Assembly: GCF_010560025.1 (NCBI RefSeq) | Contig: NZ_SAIY01000007.1 | Location: 1-64,000 of the forward strand | Reading direction: 5' to 3' | DNA length: 64,000 nucleotides | Source: Verrucosispora sioxanthis | Lineage (GTDB): Bacteria; Actinomycetota; Actinomycetes; Mycobacteriales; Micromonosporaceae | Shown here: piece by piece, positions 44,660-54,635 of the stretch | Numbering within the stretch: position 1 is the stretch's first letter | How the letters are laid out: each line of letters begins with the position of its first letter | The notes under the pieces: model-generated | Told to the model about the DNA's origin: nothing | Seen by the model: only the letters and a program-made list of their open reading frames with translations | The model's database searches: none | Program-made: the position numbers and the translations under genes

Positions 44660-44914
44660 CGGCTCCTCCTCGGGTCCCGAGGACATGATGGTATCCGTCC
44701 AGAGCGCACGCAGCTCACACGCCGCTCGGCCGGCAGGCCACGGCCCGTTCGGACGGCTTCTGATTGTCGTGCTACTCTTTCGTCCGCCACGAACGGTAAC
44801 CGCTGCGAGCAGCGAAAGCCATTCGCGGCGACAGACCGAGGTCACGTAGCATGGCCGAGGCTCGCCGGTGACCGGCGAGGCCGGTGCAGGCCACGTTCAT
44901 CGAGGTCAAGCCAC

Positions 44915-45000
44915 GGGGAAGTGGCGGAATGGCAGACGCGCACGGTTCAGGTCCGTGTGTCCGAAAGGACGTGGGGGTTCAACTCCCCCCTTCCCCACCA
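44915..45000 (+). tRNA. tRNA-Leu (anticodon CAG)
   Basis: 86 nt, class II. Acceptor stem GGGGAAG/CTTCCCC, anticodon stem CACGG/CCGTG around the loop TTCAGGT (anticodon CAG), long variable arm GTCC-GAAA-GGAC, T-arm GGGGG-TTCAACT-CCCCC, and an encoded CCA end. Confidence 0.97.
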
Positions 45001-45005
45001 CAGCC

Positions 45006-45032
45006 GAGGGCTCCGCGGAATGCGGGGCCCTC
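45006..45032 (+). terminator. Hairpin after tRNA-Leu
   Basis: An 11-bp stem with one G-T pair (45006-45016 with 45022-45032) and a 5-nt loop, directly after the tRNA. No T-run. Confidence 0.55.
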
Positions 45033-45106
45033 GCTCCGTATCGGGGCGTGCCGGACGTCACGCTATGCTCCGATGGTTTCTGCCTCCGACGCACCAGGAG
45101 TGGCAT

Positions 45107-46180
45107 GTGAGTGTCGCATTCGTGACCGGGTCGGGCGGGCTGATCGGCTCCGAGGCGGTCCGGCATTTCGCCGGCCTCGGTCTCGACGTCGTCGGCATCG
45201 ACAACGACATGCGGCAGGAGTTCTTCGGCGAGGAGGCGTCCACCGCGTGGAACGTCCGCCGGCTGACCGACGAGCTGGGTGAGGCGTACTCCCACCACAG
45301 CATCGACATCCGGGACCGGGCGGCGCTCGGCGCGCTGTTCGGCCGGTACGGCCGGGACGTGGCTGTGGTGATCCACACTGCCGCACAGCCCTCGCACGAC
45401 TGGGCGGTACGCGACCCGTTCACCGACTTCGACGTCAACGCCGCCGGCACGCTCAACGTGTTGCAGAGCGTCCGGGAACACTGCATCGACGCCCCGGTCA
45501 TCCACTGCTCCACGAACAAGGTCTACGGCGACCGGCCGAACAGCCTGCCCCTAGTGGAGCTGGCGACCCGGTGGGAGATCGAGCCGGGCCACCCGTACGA
45601 GCAGGGCATCCGGGAGGACATGTCGATCGATGCCTGCCTACACTCGATTTTCGGCGCCTCGAAGGTCGCGGCGGATGTGATGGTGCAGGAGTACGGCCGC
45701 TACTTCGGCATGAAGACGGCCTGCTTCCGGGGCGGGACGCTGACCGGGCCGGCGCACTCGGCGACCGAGCTGCACGGCTTCCTCGGCTACGTGATGCGGG
45801 CGAACATGGAGCGCCGCACCTACAAGATCTTCGGTTACCAGGGCAAGCAGGTCCGGGACGCCATCCACAGCTCGGACGTGGTGTCCGCGTTCGAGGCGTT
45901 CTTCCGCAACCCCCGCTCCGCCGCCGTCTACAACCTCGGCGGCGGCCGGCACTCGAACACCTCCAACCGGGAGGCGTTCACGCTGGCCGAGCAGATCACC
46001 GGCCAGGAGATGATCACTGAGTACGTCGAGGCCAACCGGATCGGCGACCACAAGTGGTGGATCGGCTCCAACGAGGCGTTCCAGGCGGACTATCCGGACT
46101 GGAAGCAGGTGTACGACGTACCAATGATCATGCGAGAGATCTACGAGGCCAACGTGGACAAGTGGGTGCCGGCGGCATGA
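45107..46180 (+). CDS. NAD-dependent epimerase/dehydratase, CDP-paratose 2-epimerase-like
   Basis: 357 residues, extended SDR fold. Rossmann motif AFVTGSGGLIGSEAV at the start, HTAAQPSHDWAV, the STNKVYGDRPN segment typical of the CDP-tyvelose/paratose 2-epimerase branch (with catalytic-type Tyr), and FRGGTLTGPAHS later. The GTG at 45107 was chosen for AGGAG six bases upstream. Overlaps the glycosyltransferase gene by four bases. The pair probably makes or modifies a nucleotide sugar and adds it to an envelope glycan; the exact sugar is not known. Confidence 0.85.
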   Translation: MSVAFVTGSGGLIGSEAVRHFAGLGLDVVGIDNDMRQEFFGEEASTAWNVRRLTDELGEAYSHHSIDIRDRAALGALFGRYGRDVAVVIHTAAQPSHDWAVRDPFTDFDVNAAGTLNVLQSVREHCIDAPVIHCSTNKVYGDRPNSLPLVELATRWEIEPGHPYEQGIREDMSIDACLHSIFGASKVAADVMVQEYGRYFGMKTACFRGGTLTGPAHSATELHGFLGYVMRANMERRTYKIFGYQGKQVRDAIHSSDVVSAFEAFFRNPRSAAVYNLGGGRHSNTSNREAFTLAEQITGQEMITEYVEANRIGDHKWWIGSNEAFQADYPDWKQVYDVPMIMREIYEANVDKWVPAA

Positions 46181-46974
46181 CCAAGAAGAACGTGCTCGGT
46201 GTCCTGGTCGACGCGACCGACTACGCCGAGGCCACCGAGCGGGTGGTGGCCGCCGCACAGGAACGCCAGCCGTTGGCGCTCACCGCGCTGGCCGTGCACG
46301 GCGTGATGACCGGCGTGCTGGACCGGGCGCACAACGCCCGGCTCAACTCCTTCGACGTGGTGACCCCGGACGGCCAGCCGGTGCGCTGGGCGCTGAACCT
46401 GCTGCACGGCGCAGGGCTCACCGACCGGGTCTACGGGCCGACGCTGACCCTGCACGTGCTCTCCCGCTTCGCCGACGAAGGGCTGCCGGTCTACCTGTAC
46501 GGCTCGACCGAGGAGACCCTCACCCGGCTGATTCCGGCGCTGGAGCGGATGTTCCCGGCGCTGAAGATCGCCGGGGTGGAGGCGTCCAAGTTCCGCGGTG
46601 TGCAGCCGGGCGAGGACGTCGAGATCGCCGACCGGATCAAGGCCAGCGGCGCCCGGCTGGTCCTGGTCGGGCTCGGCTGCCCCCGGCAGGAGATCTTCAC
46701 GTACGCGATGCGCCCGCTGCTGGACATGCCGATGATGGCGGTCGGCGCGGCCTTCGACTACCACGCCGGGCTGCTGCGTCAGCCGCCGCCGTGGATGCAG
46801 CGCGCCGGGTTGGAGTGGTTCTGGCGTCTCGGCCTGGAGCCCAAGCGCCTGTGGCGGCGCTACGTGATCCTGAATCCCGCGTACCTGGGTCGGCTGTTCG
46901 CGCAGAAGACCGGGCTGTGGAAGGCCCGGCCACCCGCGCCGGCCACCGAACGTCCGACCGAGTTCGCGGTCTGA
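46177..46974 (+). CDS. WecG/TagA/CpsF-family glycosyltransferase
   Basis: 265 residues, full length. Landmarks: ALTALAVHGVMTGV near 32, ADRIKASGARLVLVGLGCPRQEIF (about 151-174, the signature PRQE) and MAVGAAFDYHAGLLRQPPPWMQRAGLEWFWRL. The family transfers a sugar (ManNAcA, ManNAc or other) to a polyprenol-linked acceptor at the inner face of the membrane. Coupled to the epimerase by a four-base overlap. Donor and acceptor cannot be read from the sequence. Confidence 0.88.
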   Translation: MTKKNVLGVLVDATDYAEATERVVAAAQERQPLALTALAVHGVMTGVLDRAHNARLNSFDVVTPDGQPVRWALNLLHGAGLTDRVYGPTLTLHVLSRFADEGLPVYLYGSTEETLTRLIPALERMFPALKIAGVEASKFRGVQPGEDVEIADRIKASGARLVLVGLGCPRQEIFTYAMRPLLDMPMMAVGAAFDYHAGLLRQPPPWMQRAGLEWFWRLGLEPKRLWRRYVILNPAYLGRLFAQKTGLWKARPPAPATERPTEFAV

Positions 46975-46985
46975 CCCGAGTCGAC

Positions 46986-47018
46986 GAACGGGCCCCGGCG
47001 TAGCGCCGGGGCCCGTTC
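46986..47018. terminator. Bidirectional terminator between the glycosyltransferase and subtilisin genes
   Basis: A 15-bp perfect stem (46986-47000 with 47004-47018) and TAG loop, serving both convergent genes (stops at 46974 and 47032). Confidence 0.85.
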
Positions 47019-47031
47019 GCCGTACCGCACG

Positions 47032-48906
<1,875 letters not shown>

Positions 48907-49120
48907 CTTCCTACCTCCCTCCGACCGGCACCGAACGTCCACCTGCTCGTGGCAGATTGATCGATGAATGCCGATCACGGTGAGGGTAGTTGGATGTGTG
49001 CGGACAGTTAAACATGTCGGATCCCTCATAACACTGACGAGATGGTTCCCCTACGGGGACGGGTACGGGAGGAACGGGGGACGGACCCGGATTCGGTGGG
49101 CCGGAAATCGGGCAAGGCTG

Positions 49121-49729
49121 ATGGCCATGCAGAGCCATCTCGCCCTCCTGCTTCCGGTCGCCGCCGTCTGGTTGGCCGCCGGCTATCTCGCGGACGGGCT
49201 GCCCCGCCTGCGCCATGCGCGCGAGCTGCGTCAGCAAGCCGGCCGGCTGCTCGCGCTGACGTTCACCGGGCTCGGTCTGACGCTGGCTCTGCCGATCGCC
49301 GGGCTGGTCACCGTCGGGCCGACGGTGGCGGATCGAGCTGCCGACGGGCTGACGCTCGCCGCCGTACCCGCCCTGCTGGTGGCCGGCTGCACGGTGCGTC
49401 GGTTGCGCCGGTTGTGGGCGGGAGCCGGCGCACTTGCCGTGGCCGCCGGGACACCGGCCCCGCACGGGCTGCGGGCCGCCGCCGCCCACCCGCTGATCGG
49501 ACTGCCGTTGCAGGTGACCGGTCTGGCGCTGCTGCCGGCGATGATCACCGCGAGCGGTGCCGGCCAGTATCTCGGCCCCTCGGCGACCGGGCCGGCGATC
49601 ACCATCGCGGCGCTGGCCGTCGCGGCCATCGGCGTACGCCACGCGTTGCGGCACAACCGGTTCGCCGAGCGGGCCATGCCCGAACGGGTGGCGTCACCGC
49701 GCCCGGCCGCCGGAGCCCTGCACGTATAG
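49121..49729 (+). CDS. Polytopic membrane protein, unknown function
   Basis: 202 residues with about five or six hydrophobic helices (starting ALLLPVAAVWLAAGYLADGL) separated by short basic loops such as RLRHARELRQQAGRL and VRRLRRLW. No signature motif is seen. The last 36 bases overlap the convergent gene at 49694. An ATG six bases downstream could be the start instead. It is not a family I recognise. Confidence 0.6.
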   Translation: MAMQSHLALLLPVAAVWLAAGYLADGLPRLRHARELRQQAGRLLALTFTGLGLTLALPIAGLVTVGPTVADRAADGLTLAAVPALLVAGCTVRRLRRLWAGAGALAVAAGTPAPHGLRAAAAHPLIGLPLQVTGLALLPAMITASGAGQYLGPSATGPAITIAALAVAAIGVRHALRHNRFAERAMPERVASPRPAAGALHV

Positions 49730-50098
49730 CAGTTCGAGGATCGCCCTGGTCGCCTCGAACCAGCGGTCGAGCCACCCGGGTGGCGGCACGCTGCCCTTGG
49801 GCGGCAACTCCATCAACAGCCCACGCAGCAGCGGATGGTCCACCAGGGAGCCGTCGTCCACCGTCGACCAGCCGGTGGCCGGGAAGGACGGCTCGGTGAG
49901 TGGATTCGGGTCCAGTGACGGCAGGGTGAGCGGCGACGGCGGCTCCGCGGTCGCCGGGGTCTCCCGGCCCGCGTGCTCGGTCTCCGCCGACACCACCTCG
50001 GTCAGCACGGTGTCCCGCCGGGCCCCGCGATACTTGCCGCCGAACCGTTCCGGCTTTCCCGGCCCGTTGGTGAGGTTCTCCGACCCGATACTCGTCAT
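49694..50098 (-). CDS. Conserved hypothetical protein, soluble, 134 aa
   Basis: Starts MTSIGSENLTNGPGKPERF. The first half is a polar, Pro/Glu-rich tail, and the second half has an amphipathic, probably helical segment (DHPLLRGLLMELPPKG, PPPGWLDRWFEATRAILELL). No transmembrane helix or known domain. Separate from the upstream XRE gene. I see no functional hint except that it lies near cell-envelope genes. Confidence 0.5.
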   Translation of the reverse strand: MTSIGSENLTNGPGKPERFGGKYRGARRDTVLTEVVSAETEHAGRETPATAEPPSPLTLPSLDPNPLTEPSFPATGWSTVDDGSLVDHPLLRGLLMELPPKGSVPPPGWLDRWFEATRAILELLYVQGSGGRAR

Positions 50099-50278
50099 CC
50101 GTCTCGCCTGCCTCGCTCGGTTACCCGCCCTGCCGGGGGGATGTCGACCAGCGCGTACCGAGAGGTACAACGACACGGGCACGATGTGGCGACGGCAGCC
50201 GGCGCCAGCACGCGGGGCTGTGGGCCGTCGCCCACGCCGTCCGACTCTGCTGTCCGTCACCACCGTCGGGTAACGGCA

Positions 50279-50313
50279 GGATCCCCGCTCGGCCACCGGC
50301 CGGGCGGGGATCC
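50279..50313 (-). terminator. Terminator of the XRE/DUF397 operon
   Basis: A 10-bp stem GGATCCCCGC (50279-50288) paired with 50304-50313, with a nested CGGCC/GGCCG hairpin in the loop, 23 bases past the DUF397 stop. Confidence 0.7.
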
Positions 50314-50336
50314 GTCGTCACCGTCCCCGGGGCACG

Positions 50337-50537
50337 TCAGACCCGGGGGAACGCGCCGTCCCTGGTGCTGGCGACGAAAGCGTGCCAGTCGCCCGGCGCG
50401 AAGACCAGGGCCGGTCCGGCCTTGTCCTTCGAGTCACGGACGCCGACCGCCCCGGTCACGTACGCCACCTCGACGCAGTTGTCGCAGTTCGGCCCGCTCT
50501 TCGAGCTCTTGAACCACGTCGCCTGCGCCAGGTTCAC
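50337..50537 (-). CDS. DUF397-family small protein
   Basis: 66 residues from the GTG at 50537, which overlaps the upstream stop (GTGA) and has AAGGA before it. Typical DUF397 core: ATWFKSSKSGPNCDNCVEVAY, VGVRDSKDK, and VFAPGDWHAFVASTRDG. In actinomycetes such proteins are paired with XRE/DUF5753 regulators, sometimes as antitoxin-like or developmental partners. Function is not established. A longer frame from 50564 is possible but lacks coupling. Confidence 0.85.
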   Translation of the reverse strand: MNLAQATWFKSSKSGPNCDNCVEVAYVTGAVGVRDSKDKAGPALVFAPGDWHAFVASTRDGAFPRV

Positions 50538-51409
50538 GGAGAATCCTTGCGTCGCCACTTCCACAACGGCTCCTCTGCCAGTCTCGCGATGTACTCCACG
50601 GACTCCTCCGGACGTTCGGCCGCTGCTCGAATGTGATCGAAGATGAAGCTGTACTTCTGTAGTTCGTCGCTCTTCTCCAGGAAGAGCCCACCCGTGGCGT
50701 TCTCCGCGTACACGACATCCGGATCACCGGGTTCGGGGAAGCTGAGGATCGTGAAGGTGCCGTCCATGCCGGCGTGCGCTCCCACCTCGAACGGCAGGAC
50801 CTGAAGCGTCACGTTCGGCAGCTGGGCCACCTCCACCAACCGTTTGAGCTGGTCACGCATGACCGTGTCCCCGCCCACCGGACGGCTCAACACCGCCTCA
50901 TCGAGCACCACCCACAGATCGACCGGATCATCCTGGGTCAACAACGACTGACGGCCGAGTCGGACACGCACCCGTTGCTGTACCTGTTCCGGACTGAAAT
51001 CGGGGCGGGCCGCGCGGATCATCGCGCTCGCGTAGTCCTCGGTTTCCAGCAGCCCCGGCACCACCTGCTGCTCGTAGGCGCGAATCGAACTGGCCGCCGC
51101 CTCCAGACCCACGTACGCCCCGACCAGCACCGTGCTGTACGGATGCCACCAGCCCTTCTGCCGCGCCTCACGGGCGATCTGCACCAGCTCGTCGCTCTCG
51201 GCACCCACCACCCCGTAGATCCGGAGCATGTCGCGCACGTCGCGGGGCGTGGCGGTGGTGTGGCCGGTCTCGATCCGCGACACCTTGGACGCCGAGCACT
51301 CCAACTGCTCCGCCACGGACTCGATGGTGATGCCGGCTGCCTCGCGCTGGCGGCGCAGTTCCGCGCCGAGCCGGCGCCGCCGGATGGTCGGGCTGCGCCG
51401 CTCGCTCAC
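50534..51409 (-). CDS. XRE-family regulator with DUF5753 domain
   Basis: 291 residues. N-terminal helix-turn-helix (RRRLGAELRRQREAAGITIE with SVAEQLECSASKVSRIETG) followed by DUF5753 (about 90-280; YEQQVVPGLLETEDYA is the family signature, with a late HAGMDGTFTILSF segment). Regulates, or is regulated with, the adjacent DUF397 gene. The GTG at 51409 has a GAGAGGTG site. The palindrome TGCAACTTGCA at 51608-51618 is a possible operator. Confidence 0.88.
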   Translation of the reverse strand: MSERRSPTIRRRRLGAELRRQREAAGITIESVAEQLECSASKVSRIETGHTTATPRDVRDMLRIYGVVGAESDELVQIAREARQKGWWHPYSTVLVGAYVGLEAAASSIRAYEQQVVPGLLETEDYASAMIRAARPDFSPEQVQQRVRVRLGRQSLLTQDDPVDLWVVLDEAVLSRPVGGDTVMRDQLKRLVEVAQLPNVTLQVLPFEVGAHAGMDGTFTILSFPEPGDPDVVYAENATGGLFLEKSDELQKYSFIFDHIRAAAERPEESVEYIARLAEEPLWKWRRKDSP

Positions 51410-51959
51410 CGTGTCACCTCTCCGCCTCGACGCGCCGCGCTGACCGCCCGCCCACGGCGCGATCCTCCCGGCGAGCGTTCGCGGCATGGGTGGTCCGGTC
51501 GTCGGCCGGCCGCGGCGGGCGAAACCGGCTCTCAGTGTGCCGCCCGGGTGGCGGCCCGTTCAAGCGCCGTTTCGCGCGAGCCGCTCACGTATCGGCAAAA
51601 GTCGACGTGCAACTTGCATGAAGCACCCTCCTGATGCACTCTGTCCGTATGACCCGGGTTACTGACCGTCTCCGATCCGTCTCCACGCGTGATCAACGTT
51701 GCCGGGCGACGGACCAGGAGTCCCTCCGGTCGACACCCGCCAGCCCGGCCCGCGGGATCGGGAGCCGCTCGCCCACGTGCGAAGACGACACCTCCTGATC
51801 AACCGACCGATCGCGCAGGAGCCCGCCATCAGCAGCTCCGCACTGACGGACCGGCCAGCCACTCCGGCCCCCGAGACACGACCTCGTCGCCGGAGCCGCA
51901 CAACCCCCCATCATTCCCAGCCGGCCCTTCCCCGCCGGCCGACCCTTCCAGGAGCCCAT
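51410..51959. other. Intergenic region upstream of the XRE gene
   Basis: 550 bases. It contains the perfect palindrome TGCAA-C-TTGCA (51608-51618) and a short frame (ATG 51649, 49 codons) with no Shine-Dalgarno. A second frame in the phase of the next gene extends upstream from 51960 to about 51699 with a REPLAHVRRRHLL segment. It could be a 5' extension or a decayed gene; not called. Confidence 0.4.
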
Positions 51960-52247
51960 GTGCTTCCCCGCTCCGGTGACGTACTGCACGTGACACGCGC
52001 GGCGAGTGTCCAGTTCCGCAGACCCATCCTGTTCCGGGTGATCCGGGTACTCGACCGGCCGACCTACGACGGTTGGCTCTGGCTCGAAGGCTACGAGTTG
52101 AACGCGACGGGGGACGCGGTCAACCGTCGATCGATCTTCGTCCAGCGGGCCGGGCTGCGGCAGGTCCAGGCCGCTCCACAGCCGCGTCCGCACACCGTAC
52201 GGTCGGCCCGCCGGCCGGTCGCACGGACGCCGGTTCGGGTGCACTGA
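51960..52247 (+). CDS. Small conserved protein of unknown function
   Basis: 95 residues from the GTG at 51960, which has AGGAG five bases upstream. The core TRAASVQFRRPILFRVIRVL then DRPTYDGWLWLEGYELN looks like a compact beta-barrel domain, with a basic C-terminus. The same frame stays open upstream to about 51699, so the true start may be earlier. It is not recognised as a named family. Confidence 0.6.
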   Translation: MLPRSGDVLHVTRAASVQFRRPILFRVIRVLDRPTYDGWLWLEGYELNATGDAVNRRSIFVQRAGLRQVQAAPQPRPHTVRSARRPVARTPVRVH

Positions 52248-52356
52248 GCATCACGAACCTGAGGTGAAAAGGATTCGGGGGCATGCCGCCGACATAGAAT
52301 CGGTATGCCCACCCCGGCATGACTGAACCCCGCGCCTCCCGGACCCCGAACCTGGG

Positions 52357-52806
52357 ATGGCCATGGTCAATATGTCCGCGCGGGAGCCACGCCGGCCCCG
52401 CATCGCCTACACCTTCGGGCTCCTGGCGCTTCTCGGTGCCGTCACCACCCTGGTGGTGCTGGGCCGCGACCCAGCCCTGTCGTCCACCCGGCTGGCCGAG
52501 CCCGTACCGGCTCCGGAGATCACTGTCGTGGAGAGCGAACCGGTCGAGCCGGACACCGCGACGACCGATGGTGTCTGGGATGCCTTCGCCCACGACGGCT
52601 TCTTCGGCCAGCCAGCCGACCGACCGACGGAGTCCTCCGACTCCTCGCAGCCCGCATACCCGACCGACGAGGAAGCGCCGGCCAGGGCCACCGGTGACCA
52701 CAGCCGGGAGGAACTCAGCCGTTCGCTGTTCTGGTCCGGGGTGTTCGGGCTGGCGATCTCCCTTGCCGGCCTGGGTCTGGTCGGTACCAGACGCCGCATG
52801 TGGTGA
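52357..52806 (+). CDS. Two-helix membrane protein of unknown function
   Basis: 149 residues. A basic head (REPRRPRIAYTF), helix 1 (GLLALLGAVTTLVVLG), a long acidic external loop rich in Glu/Asp/Ser/Pro, and helix 2 (LFWSGVFGLAISLAGLGLVG) with a basic end RRRMW. The ATG at 52357 or 52363 (six bases apart) is possible. Convergent with the PASTA protein gene. I do not recognise the family. Confidence 0.6.
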   Translation: MAMVNMSAREPRRPRIAYTFGLLALLGAVTTLVVLGRDPALSSTRLAEPVPAPEITVVESEPVEPDTATTDGVWDAFAHDGFFGQPADRPTESSDSSQPAYPTDEEAPARATGDHSREELSRSLFWSGVFGLAISLAGLGLVGTRRRMW

Positions 52807-52815
52807 CCCGGGCGA

Positions 52816-53724
52816 TCAACCCGTGGGACTCGCCGTCGCGGTCGGCTCGGTGGTCGGCTCGTCCGTCGTCGGCGACGGACTCGGGCTGGCCTCGGCGACC
52901 ACCAGCCGAACCTCGTCGCCGGCCGCCACCAACTCGCCGGCTCCGGGGTCGGTGGCGATGACGGTCCCCTCCGGCTGGTCCGACGGGCGGTACTCCACCT
53001 CATAGTCGAGGTCGAGCCCGTCCAGGGCCGCCCGTGCCGCGGCCTCCGGCAGACCCACCAGCGGCGGTACCGGCACCTGGGCCGGCGCGGCGCTCGTCGT
53101 CGGTGCCGCTGACGGGGACGCGGTGGTCGGCGACGGCGACGCCGTGGTCGGTGGAGCCTGGGTGGTCGGCGAGGGCGACTCCGACGGCCCGTCGTCGTCG
53201 AGCCCTTGGCTGGCCAACCAGAACCCGCCCCCGATCAGCCCGACCAGGAGCAGCAGCAGGACGCCCCAGAGAATCGGCAGCCACCACGGTCGGCCCGGCT
53301 GCTCGTCGGCGTACCAGTCGCCGCCGGCCGACTCACGCTCCACACCCGGCCGCACCGAGGGGACCTCGGCACGCCCGGACCACGCCGCCGGACCGGAAGG
53401 CTGGGTAGGCGGTAGCTGCGCGGTGGCGTCTGCCGGTGCTCCCGCCGCCCGGTCCATCGGCGCGGTCGCGTCGGGTGCCTGGGCCGACGCTCCGGCCACG
53501 CGGTCCATCGGCGCCGTCTCGTCCGGCGTACGCCCAATCGGCGCGGTCTCGTCCGGCGTACGACCAAGCGGCGCCGTCTCATCCGGCGTACGACCAAGCG
53601 GCGCCGTCTCGTCCGGCGTACGCCCGAGCGGCGCGGTCTCGTCCGGGTTGTCGCCGGACGGCGAGATTGGATGGGTCCGGTCGTCCGGTTGCCCGTCGGT
53701 CGACTCCTGGCGCTCGTCGCTCAC
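52816..53724 (-). CDS. PASTA-domain membrane protein with DETAP repeat tail
   Basis: 302 residues. The N-terminal cytosolic tail has five consecutive 10-residue repeats (PDETAPLGRT and variants), plus DATAPMDR. One helix (LPILWGVLLLLLVGLIGGGF), a Ser/Thr/Pro spacer and one PASTA domain follow (VPVPPLVGLPEAAARAALDG, about 215-275), then a Thr/Pro-rich end. There is no kinase domain. PASTA domains bind muropeptides, so it may sense wall precursors outside, and the Thr repeats look like kinase acceptors inside. The GTG at 53724 has GGAAAGGACG upstream. The 30-bp repeat unit is listed separately. Confidence 0.85.
   Translation of the reverse strand: MSDERQESTDGQPDDRTHPISPSGDNPDETAPLGRTPDETAPLGRTPDETAPLGRTPDETAPIGRTPDETAPMDRVAGASAQAPDATAPMDRAAGAPADATAQLPPTQPSGPAAWSGRAEVPSVRPGVERESAGGDWYADEQPGRPWWLPILWGVLLLLLVGLIGGGFWLASQGLDDDGPSESPSPTTQAPPTTASPSPTTASPSAAPTTSAAPAQVPVPPLVGLPEAAARAALDGLDLDYEVEYRPSDQPEGTVIATDPGAGELVAAGDEVRLVVAEASPSPSPTTDEPTTEPTATASPTG
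53521..53640. repeat. Four tandem 30-bp repeats encoding the PDETAPLGRT units
   Basis: Exact period of 30 bases from 53521 to 53640, with 1-3 substitutions per unit; a degenerate fifth unit precedes it. It lies inside the PASTA gene and keeps reading frame, so copy number can change without breaking the protein. Confidence 0.9.
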
Positions 53725-53823
53725 GGCACGTCCTTTCCGCCGATCGGGCGGGCAACAGGCCCCTCGACGGTCAACCTAGCGGTTCTGCCGGTCATCGGTC
53801 GGCATCAGCGTGTCGGGTGCGCG

Positions 53824-54513
53824 TCACGGCGCCGGAGCGCTCGCGTCCGCACTCGGCGGCGTGCCGCACCGGAGCTGGACCACGTCGTTCCACCTGCCGA
53901 CCGTGCCGGCCGCCGGTTGTTGTGCGGTGACGGTGCCGGAGCGCCCGTCCGGATAGCGTGGAGAGAAGCCGTCGTCGACGAGTTCGGCACCGGCCTCGTT
54001 GCACGCCTCGCCGATCAGATCCGGCACCTCGTTCGGCGGTGCGGCCCCGGCAACGTTGATCTTTACGGTGACCCCACGCCGCACCGGTGTGCCCGGGGCC
54101 GGGTCGGTGCTGCGCACGCCGTCGCCGTCGCCGCTGCCGAAGACGAGTTGCCAGCCCAGGCCCAGGTCGCGCAGCTTGTCCCGGGCCTCCTCGAAGTCCA
54201 TGCCGACCAGGTCCGGAACGGTGAGCCCGGTCGGTCGCGACGGGCTGGGGCTGCTGCTCGGCCGGGTCGGGGTGGTCGATGTCGGCGGTTTCCGAGGTGG
54301 CGAGGTCCGGACGGTGGGCGTCGGGGTGCGGGTGCCGGTCGCGCCGGAGGCCACCGGGTCCGGTCCCGCCTGGTCGCCGGCGAGCACCCAGCCCCCGGCG
54401 GCACCGATGATCGCGAGCAGCACGGCGGCGACTCCACCACCGATGACCATTCTCGTCCGGTCCCGGGCGGTACCACCGCCCCCCGGCCGCCCATCCGTGG
54501 TTCCGTCCGTCAT
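53824..54513 (-). CDS. Membrane protein with two PASTA domains
   Basis: 229 residues. Short cytosolic head, one helix (MVIGGGVAAVLLAIIGAAGG), a Thr/Pro/Ser spacer, then two PASTA domains: TVPDLVGMDFEEARDKL (about 120-182) and NEVPDLIGEACNEAGAEL (about 183-229, ending VQLRCG...). No kinase domain. The ATG at 54513 has GAGGCGG upstream. It follows the other PASTA gene 99 bases away in the same direction; the two are not clear duplicates but share the layout. Confidence 0.82.
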   Translation of the reverse strand: MTDGTTDGRPGGGGTARDRTRMVIGGGVAAVLLAIIGAAGGWVLAGDQAGPDPVASGATGTRTPTPTVRTSPPRKPPTSTTPTRPSSSPSPSRPTGLTVPDLVGMDFEEARDKLRDLGLGWQLVFGSGDGDGVRSTDPAPGTPVRRGVTVKINVAGAAPPNEVPDLIGEACNEAGAELVDDGFSPRYPDGRSGTVTAQQPAAGTVGRWNDVVQLRCGTPPSADASAPAP

Positions 54514-54635
54514 CCCGCCCACCGCCTCATTCCCCCGCGACCGTACCGACCGGGGCCAAGCACTCTCCGTGACCATTGCCGGTCGATGCCGCGCACGACT
54601 CGCCGCACCGACCACAGGACGTTACGCTGCCCGGC

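Noticed and set aside
44915..45000. tRNA-Leu as an integration site for a mobile element carrying the epimerase/WecG pair
   Set aside because: No integrase gene and no duplicated tRNA 3' end was seen downstream. The neighbouring genes have ordinary composition.
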